This document shows positions 51,094 through 60,884 of a stretch of DNA of 64,000 nt, piece by piece. Source of the DNA: F1-60-MAGs104 sp964355975 (GTDB taxonomy: Bacteria > Planctomycetota > Phycisphaerae > Phycisphaerales > SM1A02); contig CAYHFW010000009.1 of the NCBI GenBank assembly GCA_964355975.1, positions 13,649 to 77,648 of the forward strand, given 5' to 3'. The position numbers and the translations under genes were made by a program. Under the pieces are notes generated by a model. That model did not search any database. It was given only the letters and a program-made list of their open reading frames with translations, and was not told the DNA's origin. How positions within the stretch are numbered: position 1 is the stretch's first letter; every line of letters begins with the position of its first letter.

Positions 51094-52515
51094 ATGAACA
51101 CGACTCTTGCAGCACAATTCATCGCACTCTGCATCCTCACAACTTCGATGATGCCGAGCGATCTCGTGGCCGCGGTGCGCGCCGACGACTCTGCGCCATC
51201 GCCATCGATGACGATTGCGCAACCTGACCTTGCACTGATCTGGAATGATCCAGGGTTTCAGAAGTCATTCATTGGTGGATATGGCATCAACGCCGAGGTT
51301 GAGCCACGCATCTCGCAAGATGACATGGCGCTGCTCGAGCTCGTTCGCCAACTCATGGGCGACAACTTGCCCGCGGCAGAAGCATTGTTGCGTGACTCGG
51401 TGCGTCCAGAGTCATCAGCAACGATTGACCTCACACTCGGGGGCACGCGCTTTCAACAAGACAAGCTCGATGCGGCTCTCGAGAATTACCGCAGCGCTGT
51501 TGCGAAGTTTCCGACCTTTCGGCGCGCGTATCGCAGCATCGGACTCATCTGTACGCGCAACAACGATTACGACGGAGCCATCGCCGCGTTCAACCGGATG
51601 ATCGAGCTCGGCGCGGCAGATGCGTACACATACGGATTGCTCGGTTACTGCCACTCGGCCAAGCAGGACTATCAGCCAGCCGAGGCGGCCTATCGCAATG
51701 CGCTGCTGCTGCAGCCTGGCAGCGTCGAGTGGCGACTTGGACTGACGCGTTCAGTCTTCAAGCAAGCCAAGTATGAGGATGCAGCAAGCTTGCTCGATGT
51801 GCTGCTCAATACATTTCCGGACAAAGCAGACTTCTGGCTCTTGCAGGCGCACACATTTCTGGGACTCAAGCAGCCCATGAATGCTGCGGTGAATCTCGAG
51901 ATTCTCGATTCGATTGGCAAGTCGACTTCTGACAGCCTGTACACACTCGGAGACATCTATATATCGCAGGCGCTTCCCGATCTCGCGCTGCGCGCATATG
52001 AGCGTGCGATTCTGAGCAACTCTGCGCAGGATGTCACGCGTGCGATGCGCTGCGCCGAGGTGCTTGCAGCGCGTGGTGGCCTTCCGCAGGCGGATGCACT
52101 GCTCGAAGTGATCAAAGCCAATGCGACCGAGTCGCTCACCGATGCGCAACGCACCAAGCTGTTGAAGTTGCAGGCGCGGCTTGCGATGAACGCAGGGAAG
52201 GGCGATGACTCGACCGCCGCGGCACTCGAGGAGATTGTGCAGATCGATCCACTCGATGGCGAAGCGCTCATGTTGCTCGCGCAGCACTACAACCGTGCTG
52301 GAAAACCAGACCAGGCGATCATGTACTACGAGCGCGCTGCAGGAATAGACGCATTTACAGCAAGCGCCAAGGTCAAAATTGCACAGATCTTTGTTGCGCA
52401 AGCACGATTTGCCGAAGCGCTTCCACTCTTGCGTGATGCGCAGTCGTTGAAGCCACGTGACGATGTCGCTCGGTACATCGAGCAGGTCGAACGCGCGTCG
52501 AAGAGCAAGAACTGA
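51094..52515 (+). CDS. Exported TPR-repeat protein of the TonB locus
   Basis: A 473-residue protein with a signal peptide and about nine TPR units (for example LLGYCHSAKQDYQPAEAAYR, ALMLLAQHYNRAGKPDQAIM, KIAQIFVAQARFAEALPLLR). It starts three bases after the TonB stop, with GAGG upstream. It probably works as a periplasmic scaffold; DUF3450/ExbB/ExbD/TonB/TPR gene strings are a recurring arrangement. Ends at a strong hairpin at 52527-52556. Confidence 0.85.
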   Translation: MNTTLAAQFIALCILTTSMMPSDLVAAVRADDSAPSPSMTIAQPDLALIWNDPGFQKSFIGGYGINAEVEPRISQDDMALLELVRQLMGDNLPAAEALLRDSVRPESSATIDLTLGGTRFQQDKLDAALENYRSAVAKFPTFRRAYRSIGLICTRNNDYDGAIAAFNRMIELGAADAYTYGLLGYCHSAKQDYQPAEAAYRNALLLQPGSVEWRLGLTRSVFKQAKYEDAASLLDVLLNTFPDKADFWLLQAHTFLGLKQPMNAAVNLEILDSIGKSTSDSLYTLGDIYISQALPDLALRAYERAILSNSAQDVTRAMRCAEVLAARGGLPQADALLEVIKANATESLTDAQRTKLLKLQARLAMNAGKGDDSTAAALEEIVQIDPLDGEALMLLAQHYNRAGKPDQAIMYYERAAGIDAFTASAKVKIAQIFVAQARFAEALPLLRDAQSLKPRDDVARYIEQVERASKSKN

Positions 52516-52526
52516 CGGGCTGAATG

Positions 52527-52556
52527 CGTGAACGAATTGCTCGCAATTCGTTCACG
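52527..52556 (+). terminator. Stem-loop after the TonB operon
   Basis: A perfect 13-base stem CGTGAACGAATTG / CAATTCGTTCACG with loop CTCG, 11 bases after the TPR gene's stop. No T tract follows, so it may be an mRNA-stabilising or attenuating hairpin rather than a strict intrinsic terminator. Confidence 0.6.
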
Positions 52557-52748
52557 GAATGCACACAGAACCCAAACACGATCGCGTGAATTGTTCATGA
52601 CAATCTCGCGCATGACTCTTCATCGACTCCTAACCAACAGCACATCTGAATGCGTGCAAACCGGTCGTAGGTTGTGGGTCTCAAGCGGATCGACGTTCGA
52701 ATCCGTCTCATCGCGTCTCACTCCTTCTACCTCGAAAGGCATCTTCTC

Positions 52749-54479
52749 ATGACATCTCGTTCCATCAAAAGCATCATGGTCGCCACCATCGGCGCATCCA
52801 TGATTGTCGGTAGCGCAAGCGCTATCGAAGTCTTGGTGACTGCAGACATCGCAGTCTCGACCACTTGGACAAAGAACAACACATACAACCTGCAAGGTCA
52901 GCGTTACATCCTTCCCGGTGCAACCTTGACGATTCAGGCTGGAACTGTGATCGCAAGCGACGTCGGTGGTTCGCTCGCTGTGACCCGCGATGCACGCATC
53001 GAGTGCGTCGGCACCAAGCAAGAGCCCGTGATCTTCACGTCAAAGGCCGACATGGCAACGTGGACCGCTGGCGATCCAAAGACCGGAACCTGGCGCCCAT
53101 CAGCCAACGAGTGGGGAAACCTCACCATCATGGGTCGTGCATACATCGGCAAGTACGGCACGGGTGCAATCGCGACGAACACCGCGGCTCCAAACGCTGG
53201 CAACTACGCCAACATGGAAGGTCTCACGGCGAGCGGCGTTGATGACACGCGCACATTCTTCGGTGGCGGCAACGACCTCGATGACAGCGGAAGCTTTCAG
53301 TTCGTCTCGTTGCGTTACGGTGGCAAGGTCGTTGGACTCGGAAACGAACTCAACGGTCTCTCGCTCGGTGGCATCGGCCGCGGAACGGTCATCGATCACA
53401 TCGAAATCATGAACAACGTCGATGACGGCATCGAAATCTGGGGCGGCAATGTCGACCTCAAGTACTTCAGCATCTGGAACGTCGGCGACGATTCATTCGA
53501 CATCGATCAAGGATGGCGTGGTCGTGCTCAGTTCGGTCTGATTGTGCAGGGTTACTCGATTCCAGGAACGGTCTCTGGATCGGGCTTCTGCGATTCGATG
53601 GTTGAATTGGACGGCGCCGAGAAGTCGGATGCTCAGCCAGTCACGACTGCATCGATGTACAACCTGACACTCATCGGTCAGCCTCTCGGTGGTCGTGCAG
53701 CGACCAAGTGGCGCGACAATGCTCGTGCGCAGTTCAACAACTGCATCTTCATGGATGCAGGAAAAGAAGTTGTCAAGAATGACAACACTGACGGCGAAGC
53801 AACTGGTGGACAGACTGGCTACGGCTACAACGGAACGCTGACTTGGATCAACACATGGACCACGAATTTCAACGTGTATTCCGCTGTGAATCCTTTCGCG
53901 AACCCAGCAAGCGCATACACCGCGCAATCTGCCGGCAAGCTCATTCAGTACACCGACAGCGTCTTCTATAACAACGCGAATGCTGCGGCCTACACCGAAG
54001 CAAATGCACGCGGCGTTTTCGCTGCGGGCAACAACAACGTGCAGTCAGCGGCTGGCTCTTCGCCAATCGTGAGCATTGTTCGCGGTGCAGCGGTGACAGG
54101 CGCAACTGCCGGTCAGATCATCCAACCAGTGATCAGCCTCGATCCACGCGCAGCGAACGCTGCAGTGACAAGCGTCGCCAGCGCGCCAAGCGATGGCTTC
54201 TTTGAGCAGGCGAACTACCGCGGCGCGTTCGCACCAAATGCGAACTGGCTCTGCGGATGGACTGCAGCTGATGCGTTCGGAATGAGCGTTGCCCCACCAG
54301 GTGGATGCGGCGGATCATGCCCAGCGGATCAGAACAATGACGGCCTCGTCAATGGTGCCGATCTCTCAGCCATCCTCAGCAATTGGGGCGGCAGCGGAGA
54401 CACCGACATCAATGGTGACGGTGTGACAGGTGGAGCAGATCTCGCCGTGATCTTGAGCGGTTGGGGTAACTGCATCTAA
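52749..54479 (+). CDS. Secreted parallel-repeat protein with dockerin-like tag
   Basis: A 576-residue protein with AAAGG nine bases before the ATG and a signal peptide ending VGSASA. The body is beta-strand rich without catalytic motifs I can assign: ITLxPGATLTIQAGTVIASD-type turns near the start, then WGNLTIMGRAYIGKYGTGAI, DDGIEIWGGNVDLKYFSIWN and FNNCIFMDAG, a pattern of right-handed beta-helix proteins. The tag DQNNDGLVNGADL / DINGDGVTGGADL ends at ILSGWGNCI. It lies between the TonB operon and the receptor operon and may be a cargo-binding surface protein. It has more T and A in third positions than neighbours, consistent with high expression, which is inference. Confidence 0.75.
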   Translation: MTSRSIKSIMVATIGASMIVGSASAIEVLVTADIAVSTTWTKNNTYNLQGQRYILPGATLTIQAGTVIASDVGGSLAVTRDARIECVGTKQEPVIFTSKADMATWTAGDPKTGTWRPSANEWGNLTIMGRAYIGKYGTGAIATNTAAPNAGNYANMEGLTASGVDDTRTFFGGGNDLDDSGSFQFVSLRYGGKVVGLGNELNGLSLGGIGRGTVIDHIEIMNNVDDGIEIWGGNVDLKYFSIWNVGDDSFDIDQGWRGRAQFGLIVQGYSIPGTVSGSGFCDSMVELDGAEKSDAQPVTTASMYNLTLIGQPLGGRAATKWRDNARAQFNNCIFMDAGKEVVKNDNTDGEATGGQTGYGYNGTLTWINTWTTNFNVYSAVNPFANPASAYTAQSAGKLIQYTDSVFYNNANAAAYTEANARGVFAAGNNNVQSAAGSSPIVSIVRGAAVTGATAGQIIQPVISLDPRAANAAVTSVASAPSDGFFEQANYRGAFAPNANWLCGWTAADAFGMSVAPPGGCGGSCPADQNNDGLVNGADLSAILSNWGGSGDTDINGDGVTGGADLAVILSGWGNCI

Positions 54480-54525
54480 GTGACAGCACTGTTACTTAGT
54501 GTTTCTTGAGTTTGCTTTTTTTTGG

Positions 54526-54560
54526 GCGTCTGGTGTTGGAGATGTTTCAACACCAGACGC
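54526..54560. terminator. Stem-loop, possible terminator
   Basis: A 13-base inverted repeat GCGTCTGGTGTTG / CAACACCAGACGC with a nine-base loop, 47 bp after the beta-helix gene. A T8 run precedes it and TCCTTCTAT follows. It could end the upstream transcript. Confidence 0.65.
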
Positions 54561-54588
54561 TCCTTCTATCTGAATCGAACACGTGAAT

Positions 54589-55794
54589 ATGCAACGCAAC
54601 CGATCAACTCTCTTAGTCGTCTCGCTGCTTGTTGTCGCACTCGCAGGCGCAGCATGCAAAGTTGCCCCTCAAGTTGAGAGTGCGAGCACCACCAGCGGAC
54701 GCCCTGAGACATTGTCACTGGCGTACTCGATTGCATCGGGCATTCCTGCCAATCCGCATGGGCGCGACCGCGCCAAGATGCAGGCGCTCGTTGTGCAGAC
54801 TTGCATTGATCTGGGGATGCTCGAAGTTGCGACGGGTTACGCGAAGGCCATTTCAGATTGGCGCCGCGGTGAGACCCTCGCACTCATTGGTCAGCAGTAC
54901 GCAGCCAAGGGCGAGAATGAGAAGGCGAAGGCCCTCGCAGAGAGTGCGATGCTCGTCGCAGCAGGAGAAACCGACTGGCGGCGCGAGCGCATCGCAGTCG
55001 AAGCATCGAAAATCGCATTGCAACTCGGCAACGATGCGCAGGCAGTCGCGCAGACAAGTGGAGTCTCGCCAGCAGAACTCGCGATCCTCGAAGTTGCGCG
55101 CACGGCGCAGGTCGACAGCGCGAAAATCGACGCGCAGGCTGACATCTTTGATCGCGCGATTGCGACAAAGAACTTCGATCTTGCGCGCGGTGCGATCGAC
55201 GGCTATCTGGTCATTCTGAGTCGAGTCGGCAAAAGCGATGATGCCCGCTGCACGCGTGCAATCAAGAGTCTCGAAGGGGCGATCCCAGGGCTTCCGCTCG
55301 ACCTGCAAGTGAGTTACTCAGTCAAGTTCGCGAAGTGTCTGTTCGCCATCGGCCAGGAAACTGCCGCCGCAGCACAAGTCAAGCACGCAGCGAAAGTGTT
55401 CGCAGCAACCGAGTTTCTTCCAGAGGACATCGCTCCACTTGGAGTCGAGATTGTTCGCGCGTCGATGACCTTGGGAGACCGTGATGCAGCGCAGGCTGAG
55501 TTGAAAGTGTTGCTGACGCAGTTCGAAGCGCGTCAGTCCAAGATCGTTGACTTGCGCCGAGCACGTTCGTGGCGCAGTCTCGCCGAGGCGTTCGAAGAGT
55601 TGGGTGATCGCAAGAGCGCGCTCAGTTGTTACGACGCAGCGCTTGAAGCGGGGGCGCTCAATCCCAACGCCCGTCCGCGTGCCGAAGATCTCTGCGCCAC
55701 GTGCGTTTCGATGGCGCGCGCTGGAATCACACCAACCCCAGCACTGCGTGCGCGCATTGATGCAACGCGAGTTGCACTGGTGGATCCCTGGTGA
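54589..55794 (+). CDS. Exported helical-repeat protein
   Basis: A 401-residue protein from the ATG at 54589 (a GTG two codons earlier is also open). The N-terminus is a signal sequence with VALAGAAC, which could be a lipobox though the residue before Ala-Cys is unusual. The remainder is Ala-rich TPR-like helices (TLALIGQQYAAKGENEKAKA, SWRSLAEAFEELGDRKSALS). It is coupled by GTGA overlap to the TonB-dependent receptor that follows, so it may act beside the receptor. Confidence 0.7.
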   Translation: MQRNRSTLLVVSLLVVALAGAACKVAPQVESASTTSGRPETLSLAYSIASGIPANPHGRDRAKMQALVVQTCIDLGMLEVATGYAKAISDWRRGETLALIGQQYAAKGENEKAKALAESAMLVAAGETDWRRERIAVEASKIALQLGNDAQAVAQTSGVSPAELAILEVARTAQVDSAKIDAQADIFDRAIATKNFDLARGAIDGYLVILSRVGKSDDARCTRAIKSLEGAIPGLPLDLQVSYSVKFAKCLFAIGQETAAAAQVKHAAKVFAATEFLPEDIAPLGVEIVRASMTLGDRDAAQAELKVLLTQFEARQSKIVDLRRARSWRSLAEAFEELGDRKSALSCYDAALEAGALNPNARPRAEDLCATCVSMARAGITPTPALRARIDATRVALVDPW

Positions 55795-58700
55795 AACTGC
55801 GCTGGATGATCCCGTTGCTCACCGGGATCGTTTGCGTCGCGTCGAGTGCCAATGCTGTTCAGGCGCCTGCGGTGGGAACGATTCGAGGGGTGATCTACGA
55901 CAAGGAATTCGACACGCCTGTAGAGAAGGTGACGGTCGAAGCCCTTGGTACGAAGCCGCGTGTTGTCTCGAACGCGAACGGGTCGTATGTGATTTCGAAT
56001 CTGCCCGCAGGCACCCACACCCTGGTCTTTACCAAAGAGGGTTATGTGCGAGAGGTGAAGGCGAATGTGCTCGTGACCGCGGGGCAGTTGACCGACATCG
56101 ACATCAAACTCGCGGGTGAGTTTGAAGACATGGAGGAGTACGTCGTGCAGGACATGGCGGTCGAGGTCGAGGTTGCTCCCGAAATCGCGCCTATGGAACT
56201 CGCGCCGTTGCCAGACCTCAACATCGAGATGCAGTTGCGACTCGAGAGTCCGCAACTCTTGAATTCGGTCGGTGTCGAAATGATCTCGCGCTCTGGCGCA
56301 TCAGACGCCGCCGCAGCATTGCTGCTCGTACCAGGCGCGACCCTTCAGAATGGAAAGTACGCAGTCATTCGTGGATTGCCAGATCGATATGTCAGCACGC
56401 TGCTCGATGGCGTGCGATTACCGAGTGCCGATCCTGACAAGCGGGCTGTGAAGCTCGACCAGTTTCCAGCGGCGGTCATTCAGAGCATCGATGTCAGCAA
56501 GACATTCACGCCTGATCAGCAGGGTGACTCGTCGGGTGGTGCGGTGAACATCATTCTCAAAGACCTGCCTGAAGAGGGATTCTTTCAGTTCAAGTCGCAG
56601 ATTGGTTACAACTCGCAGGTCAAGAGCGGCAGTTTTCTCACCTATCCCGGCGGCGGACTCGACATGTGGGGGGGCAACAGCGTGCTCTCGACGCATCCAG
56701 AAATCGCGGGTGAATCGTGGCCAAATCCAACTGGCACGCAGAATGGGAACGCGCCAGTGATTTACAAGTGGTCGGCCTCGGCAGGCGACTCATGGGAACT
56801 CGATGAGGGAATCAAAGTTGGTGCGTTCGGAAACTTCTTCTACGACCAAGACGCCTCGTACTTCGACAACGGCATCGAGAACTCGATGATTCAGCCGGGG
56901 CCCGGCACTGCGCTCGTTCCTGAACAGTTTCAGGGCAACGGTGGCGTCGGTGATTCTTTCAAGACGCAGCTGCTTGATGTCACGCAAGGCACTCAGTCGG
57001 TGCAGTGGGGCGGCATGGGCATCATCGGGCTTGAGTCAGAGAATCACAAACTTGGTGGAAAGTTTCTCTACACGCTGCTCTCAGAGAGCCAAGCCGTGCT
57101 TGCAATCGACACGCGTGGCAAGGAGTATTACTTTCCGGGCTACGACCCAAACAATCCAGGATCACCTGGAAACGAGGTCGGCAATCTTGGTACGGCTCCG
57201 TACAACCGGCTCGAGACTCTCGACTACAGCCAGATGATGACTGAGTCGTACATCCTCAACGGTGAGCACAAGATTGATGTCGGTGGGATCGGTGATGCGT
57301 ATGACGATGATTCGAGTCTGGTCGGAGTGCCAGTGCTCGATTGGCGACTCTCGTACAGCAAGGCTTCTGAAAACCAGCCAGATCAGACGCAGTTTGGCGC
57401 AATCTGGACGGCGCCGAGCGAGATCGTGGTGCCGGTCGTTCCGCCGATCATCATTCCAATCGAAAATCAATGGGCGCCATATCCACCGAGCGAGAATGTC
57501 AATCTCGGATGGGTGCAGCACATCAATTACTACAACGAAGAGACGAGCACGCAGGGAGCGATCAACGGCAAGTTGCCGTTTGTGCAGTGGAATGATCGAG
57601 AGGGCTATCTCAAAGCTGGCGTGTTCATCGACAGTGTGTCGCGCTCATACACCCAAGCGACCTTTAGTAACTCAGGCGGTCCCATCGGTCAGGACACAAC
57701 GTACATCGCTCCATTCAATCAGCCGTGGAGCGCTGTCTTTCCGGATCAAGTGCATCCGATCTTGCCGTCCACGTATGACATTTCATACAACGGTACGCAA
57801 GACATCAATGCGTACTACTTGATGGCCGATCTTCCGGTGAGCGATGAGGTGAATGTCATCACTGGCGTGCGCGTCGAGAACACAACGATGACAACGACGG
57901 TGCTGCCCGATGTCGATGCGACATGGATCGATATTGCGCACAACAGTCAGACGCCGATCTTGTTCAATCCACTCGATGCACATCTGTACAACGCCAACAT
58001 CGTCGACGACCGAATCCTGCCGATGATTGGAGTTGATTGGCACATCCAAGAAGACCTCGTGCTGCGTGGTGCGTTCGCGCAGACGCTCGCACGCGCGAAC
58101 TTCTACGAGTTGGTGCCGGTCTTGCAGTACGACTATCTCGGCGGACCGATTTTCATCGGCAATCCAGGGCTGCAATTCAGCTCGCTCAACAACTATGACA
58201 TTCGACTCGATTGGACGCCGTACGAGAAGTGGATGATTTCGGGCTCGTTGTTCTACAAGCAGATTCAGGATCCAATTCAGTATGTGCAACGATTCGCAGC
58301 ATTCGAGTACACGACTGCAGTGAACTATCCCGATGCGTGGCTGGCGGGAGTCGAAGTCGAAGCGCGCTTCACGCTCGATCCGATCTTTGGTGAGGAGTAC
58401 GAGGGCTTTGGATTCGGCGCCAACGCAACGCTGATGAACTCAGCGGTCACACTCTCTGATTACGACCAAGAGCAGTTCGCGATCTATGGCTCTCCACAAC
58501 AGACGCAGCCGATGACGGCGACTCCCAACTATCTCTTGAATCTCAACGCGACCTATGAGGATGAAGAGTGGGGAACGCAGTGCGGCATTTTCTACAACTT
58601 GCAAGGCGAATCATTGATCAGCGGCTCGAGTGCATACATCGTCGAGTTGACGCCCGCGATCTACCAGCTCGCCTATGGCACGCTGAATGTCACGATTTCG

Positions 58701-58865
58701 CAGGAGTTGATCGAGGGGTTGCGACTCTCGCTCGCTGCAAAGAATCTGCTCAATCCAGAAATTCAAACGCAGTACCGCGCGCCAGATTCAGCGGAGGCAC
58801 TGCAATCGTCATACACCGCTGGCATCAGTCTTTCAGTGGGATTGACATATCAAGTGAACTTTTGA
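55791..58865 (+). CDS. TonB-dependent outer-membrane receptor
   Basis: A 1024-residue protein starting at GTG (55791) within the stop of the previous gene. Signal peptide to about 24; a carboxypeptidase-regulatory-like domain (25-105; GTIRGVIYDKEFDTPVEKVT, ANGSYVISNLPAGTHTLVF); plug domain (about 150-280; AALLLVPGATLQNGKYAVIR and GLPDRYVSTLLDGVRLPSAD); then a beta-barrel ending in Phe (LTYQVNF). Ca. 22 strands are expected. The plug lacks a clear iron-siderophore specificity marker, and the carboxypeptidase-regulatory domain recalls SusC-like receptors for glycans or peptides. It is the likely partner of the 50371 TonB. Confidence 0.92.
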   Translation: MKLRWMIPLLTGIVCVASSANAVQAPAVGTIRGVIYDKEFDTPVEKVTVEALGTKPRVVSNANGSYVISNLPAGTHTLVFTKEGYVREVKANVLVTAGQLTDIDIKLAGEFEDMEEYVVQDMAVEVEVAPEIAPMELAPLPDLNIEMQLRLESPQLLNSVGVEMISRSGASDAAAALLLVPGATLQNGKYAVIRGLPDRYVSTLLDGVRLPSADPDKRAVKLDQFPAAVIQSIDVSKTFTPDQQGDSSGGAVNIILKDLPEEGFFQFKSQIGYNSQVKSGSFLTYPGGGLDMWGGNSVLSTHPEIAGESWPNPTGTQNGNAPVIYKWSASAGDSWELDEGIKVGAFGNFFYDQDASYFDNGIENSMIQPGPGTALVPEQFQGNGGVGDSFKTQLLDVTQGTQSVQWGGMGIIGLESENHKLGGKFLYTLLSESQAVLAIDTRGKEYYFPGYDPNNPGSPGNEVGNLGTAPYNRLETLDYSQMMTESYILNGEHKIDVGGIGDAYDDDSSLVGVPVLDWRLSYSKASENQPDQTQFGAIWTAPSEIVVPVVPPIIIPIENQWAPYPPSENVNLGWVQHINYYNEETSTQGAINGKLPFVQWNDREGYLKAGVFIDSVSRSYTQATFSNSGGPIGQDTTYIAPFNQPWSAVFPDQVHPILPSTYDISYNGTQDINAYYLMADLPVSDEVNVITGVRVENTTMTTTVLPDVDATWIDIAHNSQTPILFNPLDAHLYNANIVDDRILPMIGVDWHIQEDLVLRGAFAQTLARANFYELVPVLQYDYLGGPIFIGNPGLQFSSLNNYDIRLDWTPYEKWMISGSLFYKQIQDPIQYVQRFAAFEYTTAVNYPDAWLAGVEVEARFTLDPIFGEEYEGFGFGANATLMNSAVTLSDYDQEQFAIYGSPQQTQPMTATPNYLLNLNATYEDEEWGTQCGIFYNLQGESLISGSSAYIVELTPAIYQLAYGTLNVTISQELIEGLRLSLAAKNLLNPEIQTQYRAPDSAEALQSSYTAGISLSVGLTYQVNF

Positions 58866-58878
58866 CAGGATGACTCTC

Positions 58879-59694
58879 ATGACACGCATGCCTCACAAAT
58901 CACCGATGAAACACTCAACACTCACCGTGGCTGCACTGCTCGGTTGTGCAGCCGTCCTCGCCGCAACGGGCTGCCGCTCTGCGAAACCCGTCGAAGTGCA
59001 AGCTGCCGCAGTCGCGCCTGTCGCACCAGTCGCGCCACCACCACCACCCGTTCCATCGCTGACGCCTGACGAGTTCGCGCGCGCGGTGGTGTACGCAGAC
59101 CTGCTCGAACTGAAACTCGGTGGGATGGCGCAGTCTCGCTGCCAAGCAGCGGAAGTCAAGGATTACGCCAAGCGCATGGTCGTCAATCACACCGCCATCG
59201 AGGCGATCATGACGCGCGTTGCAGAAGATGCGGCGTTGACGCTGCCAACGACCACTGATCCAGCCGATGCCGCGGTGATCGCAGAGTTCGCCGCGCTCAA
59301 CGGAATCGCCTTTGACAAGGCGTACATGACATTGATGGTGGCGCGACACGCTCAGACGCTCGAGATGTTTCGTTGGCAGTACGACAACTGTTCCGATGCA
59401 ACTGTGAAATCGTTCGCAGTGCAGACGATGCCGATTATTGGAGTGCACTCGCGCACGGCCGATGCGCTGAACGCAGAGGTCAACAAAGAAGAACTCGCCG
59501 CCGCTGAAGCTGCGCGAGTCGCGGCGATCGCTGCAGCAGAAGCCGCAAGGCTCGAGGCCGCGATGGCCGCGGCGCAAGCGCAGGCAGACGCACAAGCAAA
59601 GTCGAAGCGCGGTTCGAAAAAGTCGCGCGCCCCCAAAGCCGTGCCAGTTCAAGTGCCAGCCGATCCTGCGCCATCAGCAGCGCCCGCGCCGTAA
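58879..59694 (+). CDS. DUF4142 lipoprotein with Ala/Lys-rich tail
   Basis: A 271-residue lipoprotein. AGGA (58867-58870) stands eight bases upstream of the ATG at 58879; an ATG at 58870 overlaps it. Lipobox VLAATGC. After a Pro-rich linker comes a DUF4142 helical bundle (about 55-185; AVVYADLLELKLGGMAQSRC, DYAKRMVVNHTAIEAIM, DKAYMTLMVARHAQTLEMF). The last 90 residues are an Ala/Glu coiled coil and a basic Lys/Arg stretch (SKRGSKKSRAPKAVP) with a Pro/Ala end. DUF4142 has ferritin-like helices; function is unknown. Last gene of the TonB region. Confidence 0.8.
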   Translation: MTRMPHKSPMKHSTLTVAALLGCAAVLAATGCRSAKPVEVQAAAVAPVAPVAPPPPPVPSLTPDEFARAVVYADLLELKLGGMAQSRCQAAEVKDYAKRMVVNHTAIEAIMTRVAEDAALTLPTTTDPADAAVIAEFAALNGIAFDKAYMTLMVARHAQTLEMFRWQYDNCSDATVKSFAVQTMPIIGVHSRTADALNAEVNKEELAAAEAARVAAIAAAEAARLEAAMAAAQAQADAQAKSKRGSKKSRAPKAVPVQVPADPAPSAAPAP

Positions 59695-59708
59695 CGCAAC
59701 GATCTGTT

Positions 59709-60884
59709 TCAACACGATGCGAGCGCGGCCGATTTCAAACGGCTTTGCAAATGTTCTCGCGCAATCTCGGCAACTCGCGCAGCGATATCAGATGCGGCGT
59801 GCGGCCGTCCCGCCGCGGTCGAAGCGGCACGCATCCGCCCGAGTAGTTGCGCGTCAGCGAGAATCTCAGCGACGTGCGATCCAGCGTCGGCAGCGCTTCG
59901 CAGCCGCACGGCAGCTCCGCATCCAACCAACATCGACGCATTGTGTTCTTCTTGTCCTGGGATCGCTTCAAGCAGCAGCATCGGTAAGCCGACAGCACGC
60001 GCTTCAGTTGTCGTGAGTCCGCCGGGCTTGCCAACAAGAAGATCTGCGGACGCCATCAACGTGTGCATTTCGTTGGTGTAGCCCAGCACGCGCAGATCCG
60101 TCGGGCTCGTCGCGTTGCGCGCGAACGCTTCGATTCGTTTGCGCAGCGCTGCGTTGTTGCCGCAGACAACAATCACAGTTGCACGCAGTTCTGCCGCGAG
60201 CACCGATTGCACCACGGTTGCGATCTCTCCGAGCCCGTGTCCGCCGCCGCAAATCAGAACAGTGGGGCAATCACGCCGCGCCTGCGGTTCGCGCGCGAGC
60301 CGCGGATCGATTGGAATTCCGGTCGCAACAACACGCAGTGGATCGAGCCCCGCGGCGATTGCGACCGCACGAGCACTCTCACTCGCGATGCAGGTGAGGT
60401 CGCTGCCACGGTGCAGCCACGTCGCATGCGGATGTTCGTCGGTCACGACGGTGATCAGCGGAGCGTGCAGTTCACCGCGCGTGCGCATACGCGCGAGCAC
60501 GCCGCTGGTGAGAAAGTGTGTTGACACAACGGCAGAGGCCGTGCGAAGCTCTTCGCGCGCGCGAAAGCGAGCAAGCAGGCGGTCTTCTGTGCGGGCGATC
60601 CAGTTGCGATCGTGTGATGCGCCACGTCGCGCCGCGTCTGTTCTTGAATAGAGCGCTCCGATTGCGCGCGGCAGATATCGCACTCCTGCGAGATATCCAT
60701 CGCGATAGATCGTGCGAAACCATGCGGGACAGTGCTGCATCGCATCAAGAAGGACGGGCGATTCGCCCGACGGCTGCTGCGCGAGAGCATCGTGCACAGC
60801 GATTGCCGCGCGGGTGTGTCCAGAACCGATCGAGGCACTCGCAAAGACAATCGACCCGCGAGATCGCATCGAGTCAGAGGGCAT
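59709..60884 (-). CDS. GT28-type glycosyltransferase (MGDG synthase/UgtP-like)
   Basis: A 391-residue GT-B protein. Features are SIVFASASIGSGHTRAAIAV (donor/acceptor loop GSGHxxAA of UgtP and plant MGDG synthases), VVTDEHPHATWLHRGSD, PTVLICGGGHGLGEI, and LMASADLLVGKPGGLTTTEA (UDP-sugar site). Such enzymes put one or more hexoses on diacylglycerol or ceramide. The start at 60884 overlaps the upstream phosphoesterase stop by 11 bases; a Met five codons later is an alternative. It probably makes a glycolipid in the inner membrane. The linked phosphoesterase suggests a lipid pathway. Confidence 0.82.
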   Translation of the reverse strand: MPSDSMRSRGSIVFASASIGSGHTRAAIAVHDALAQQPSGESPVLLDAMQHCPAWFRTIYRDGYLAGVRYLPRAIGALYSRTDAARRGASHDRNWIARTEDRLLARFRAREELRTASAVVSTHFLTSGVLARMRTRGELHAPLITVVTDEHPHATWLHRGSDLTCIASESARAVAIAAGLDPLRVVATGIPIDPRLAREPQARRDCPTVLICGGGHGLGEIATVVQSVLAAELRATVIVVCGNNAALRKRIEAFARNATSPTDLRVLGYTNEMHTLMASADLLVGKPGGLTTTEARAVGLPMLLLEAIPGQEEHNASMLVGCGAAVRLRSAADAGSHVAEILADAQLLGRMRAASTAAGRPHAASDIAARVAEIAREHLQSRLKSAALASC

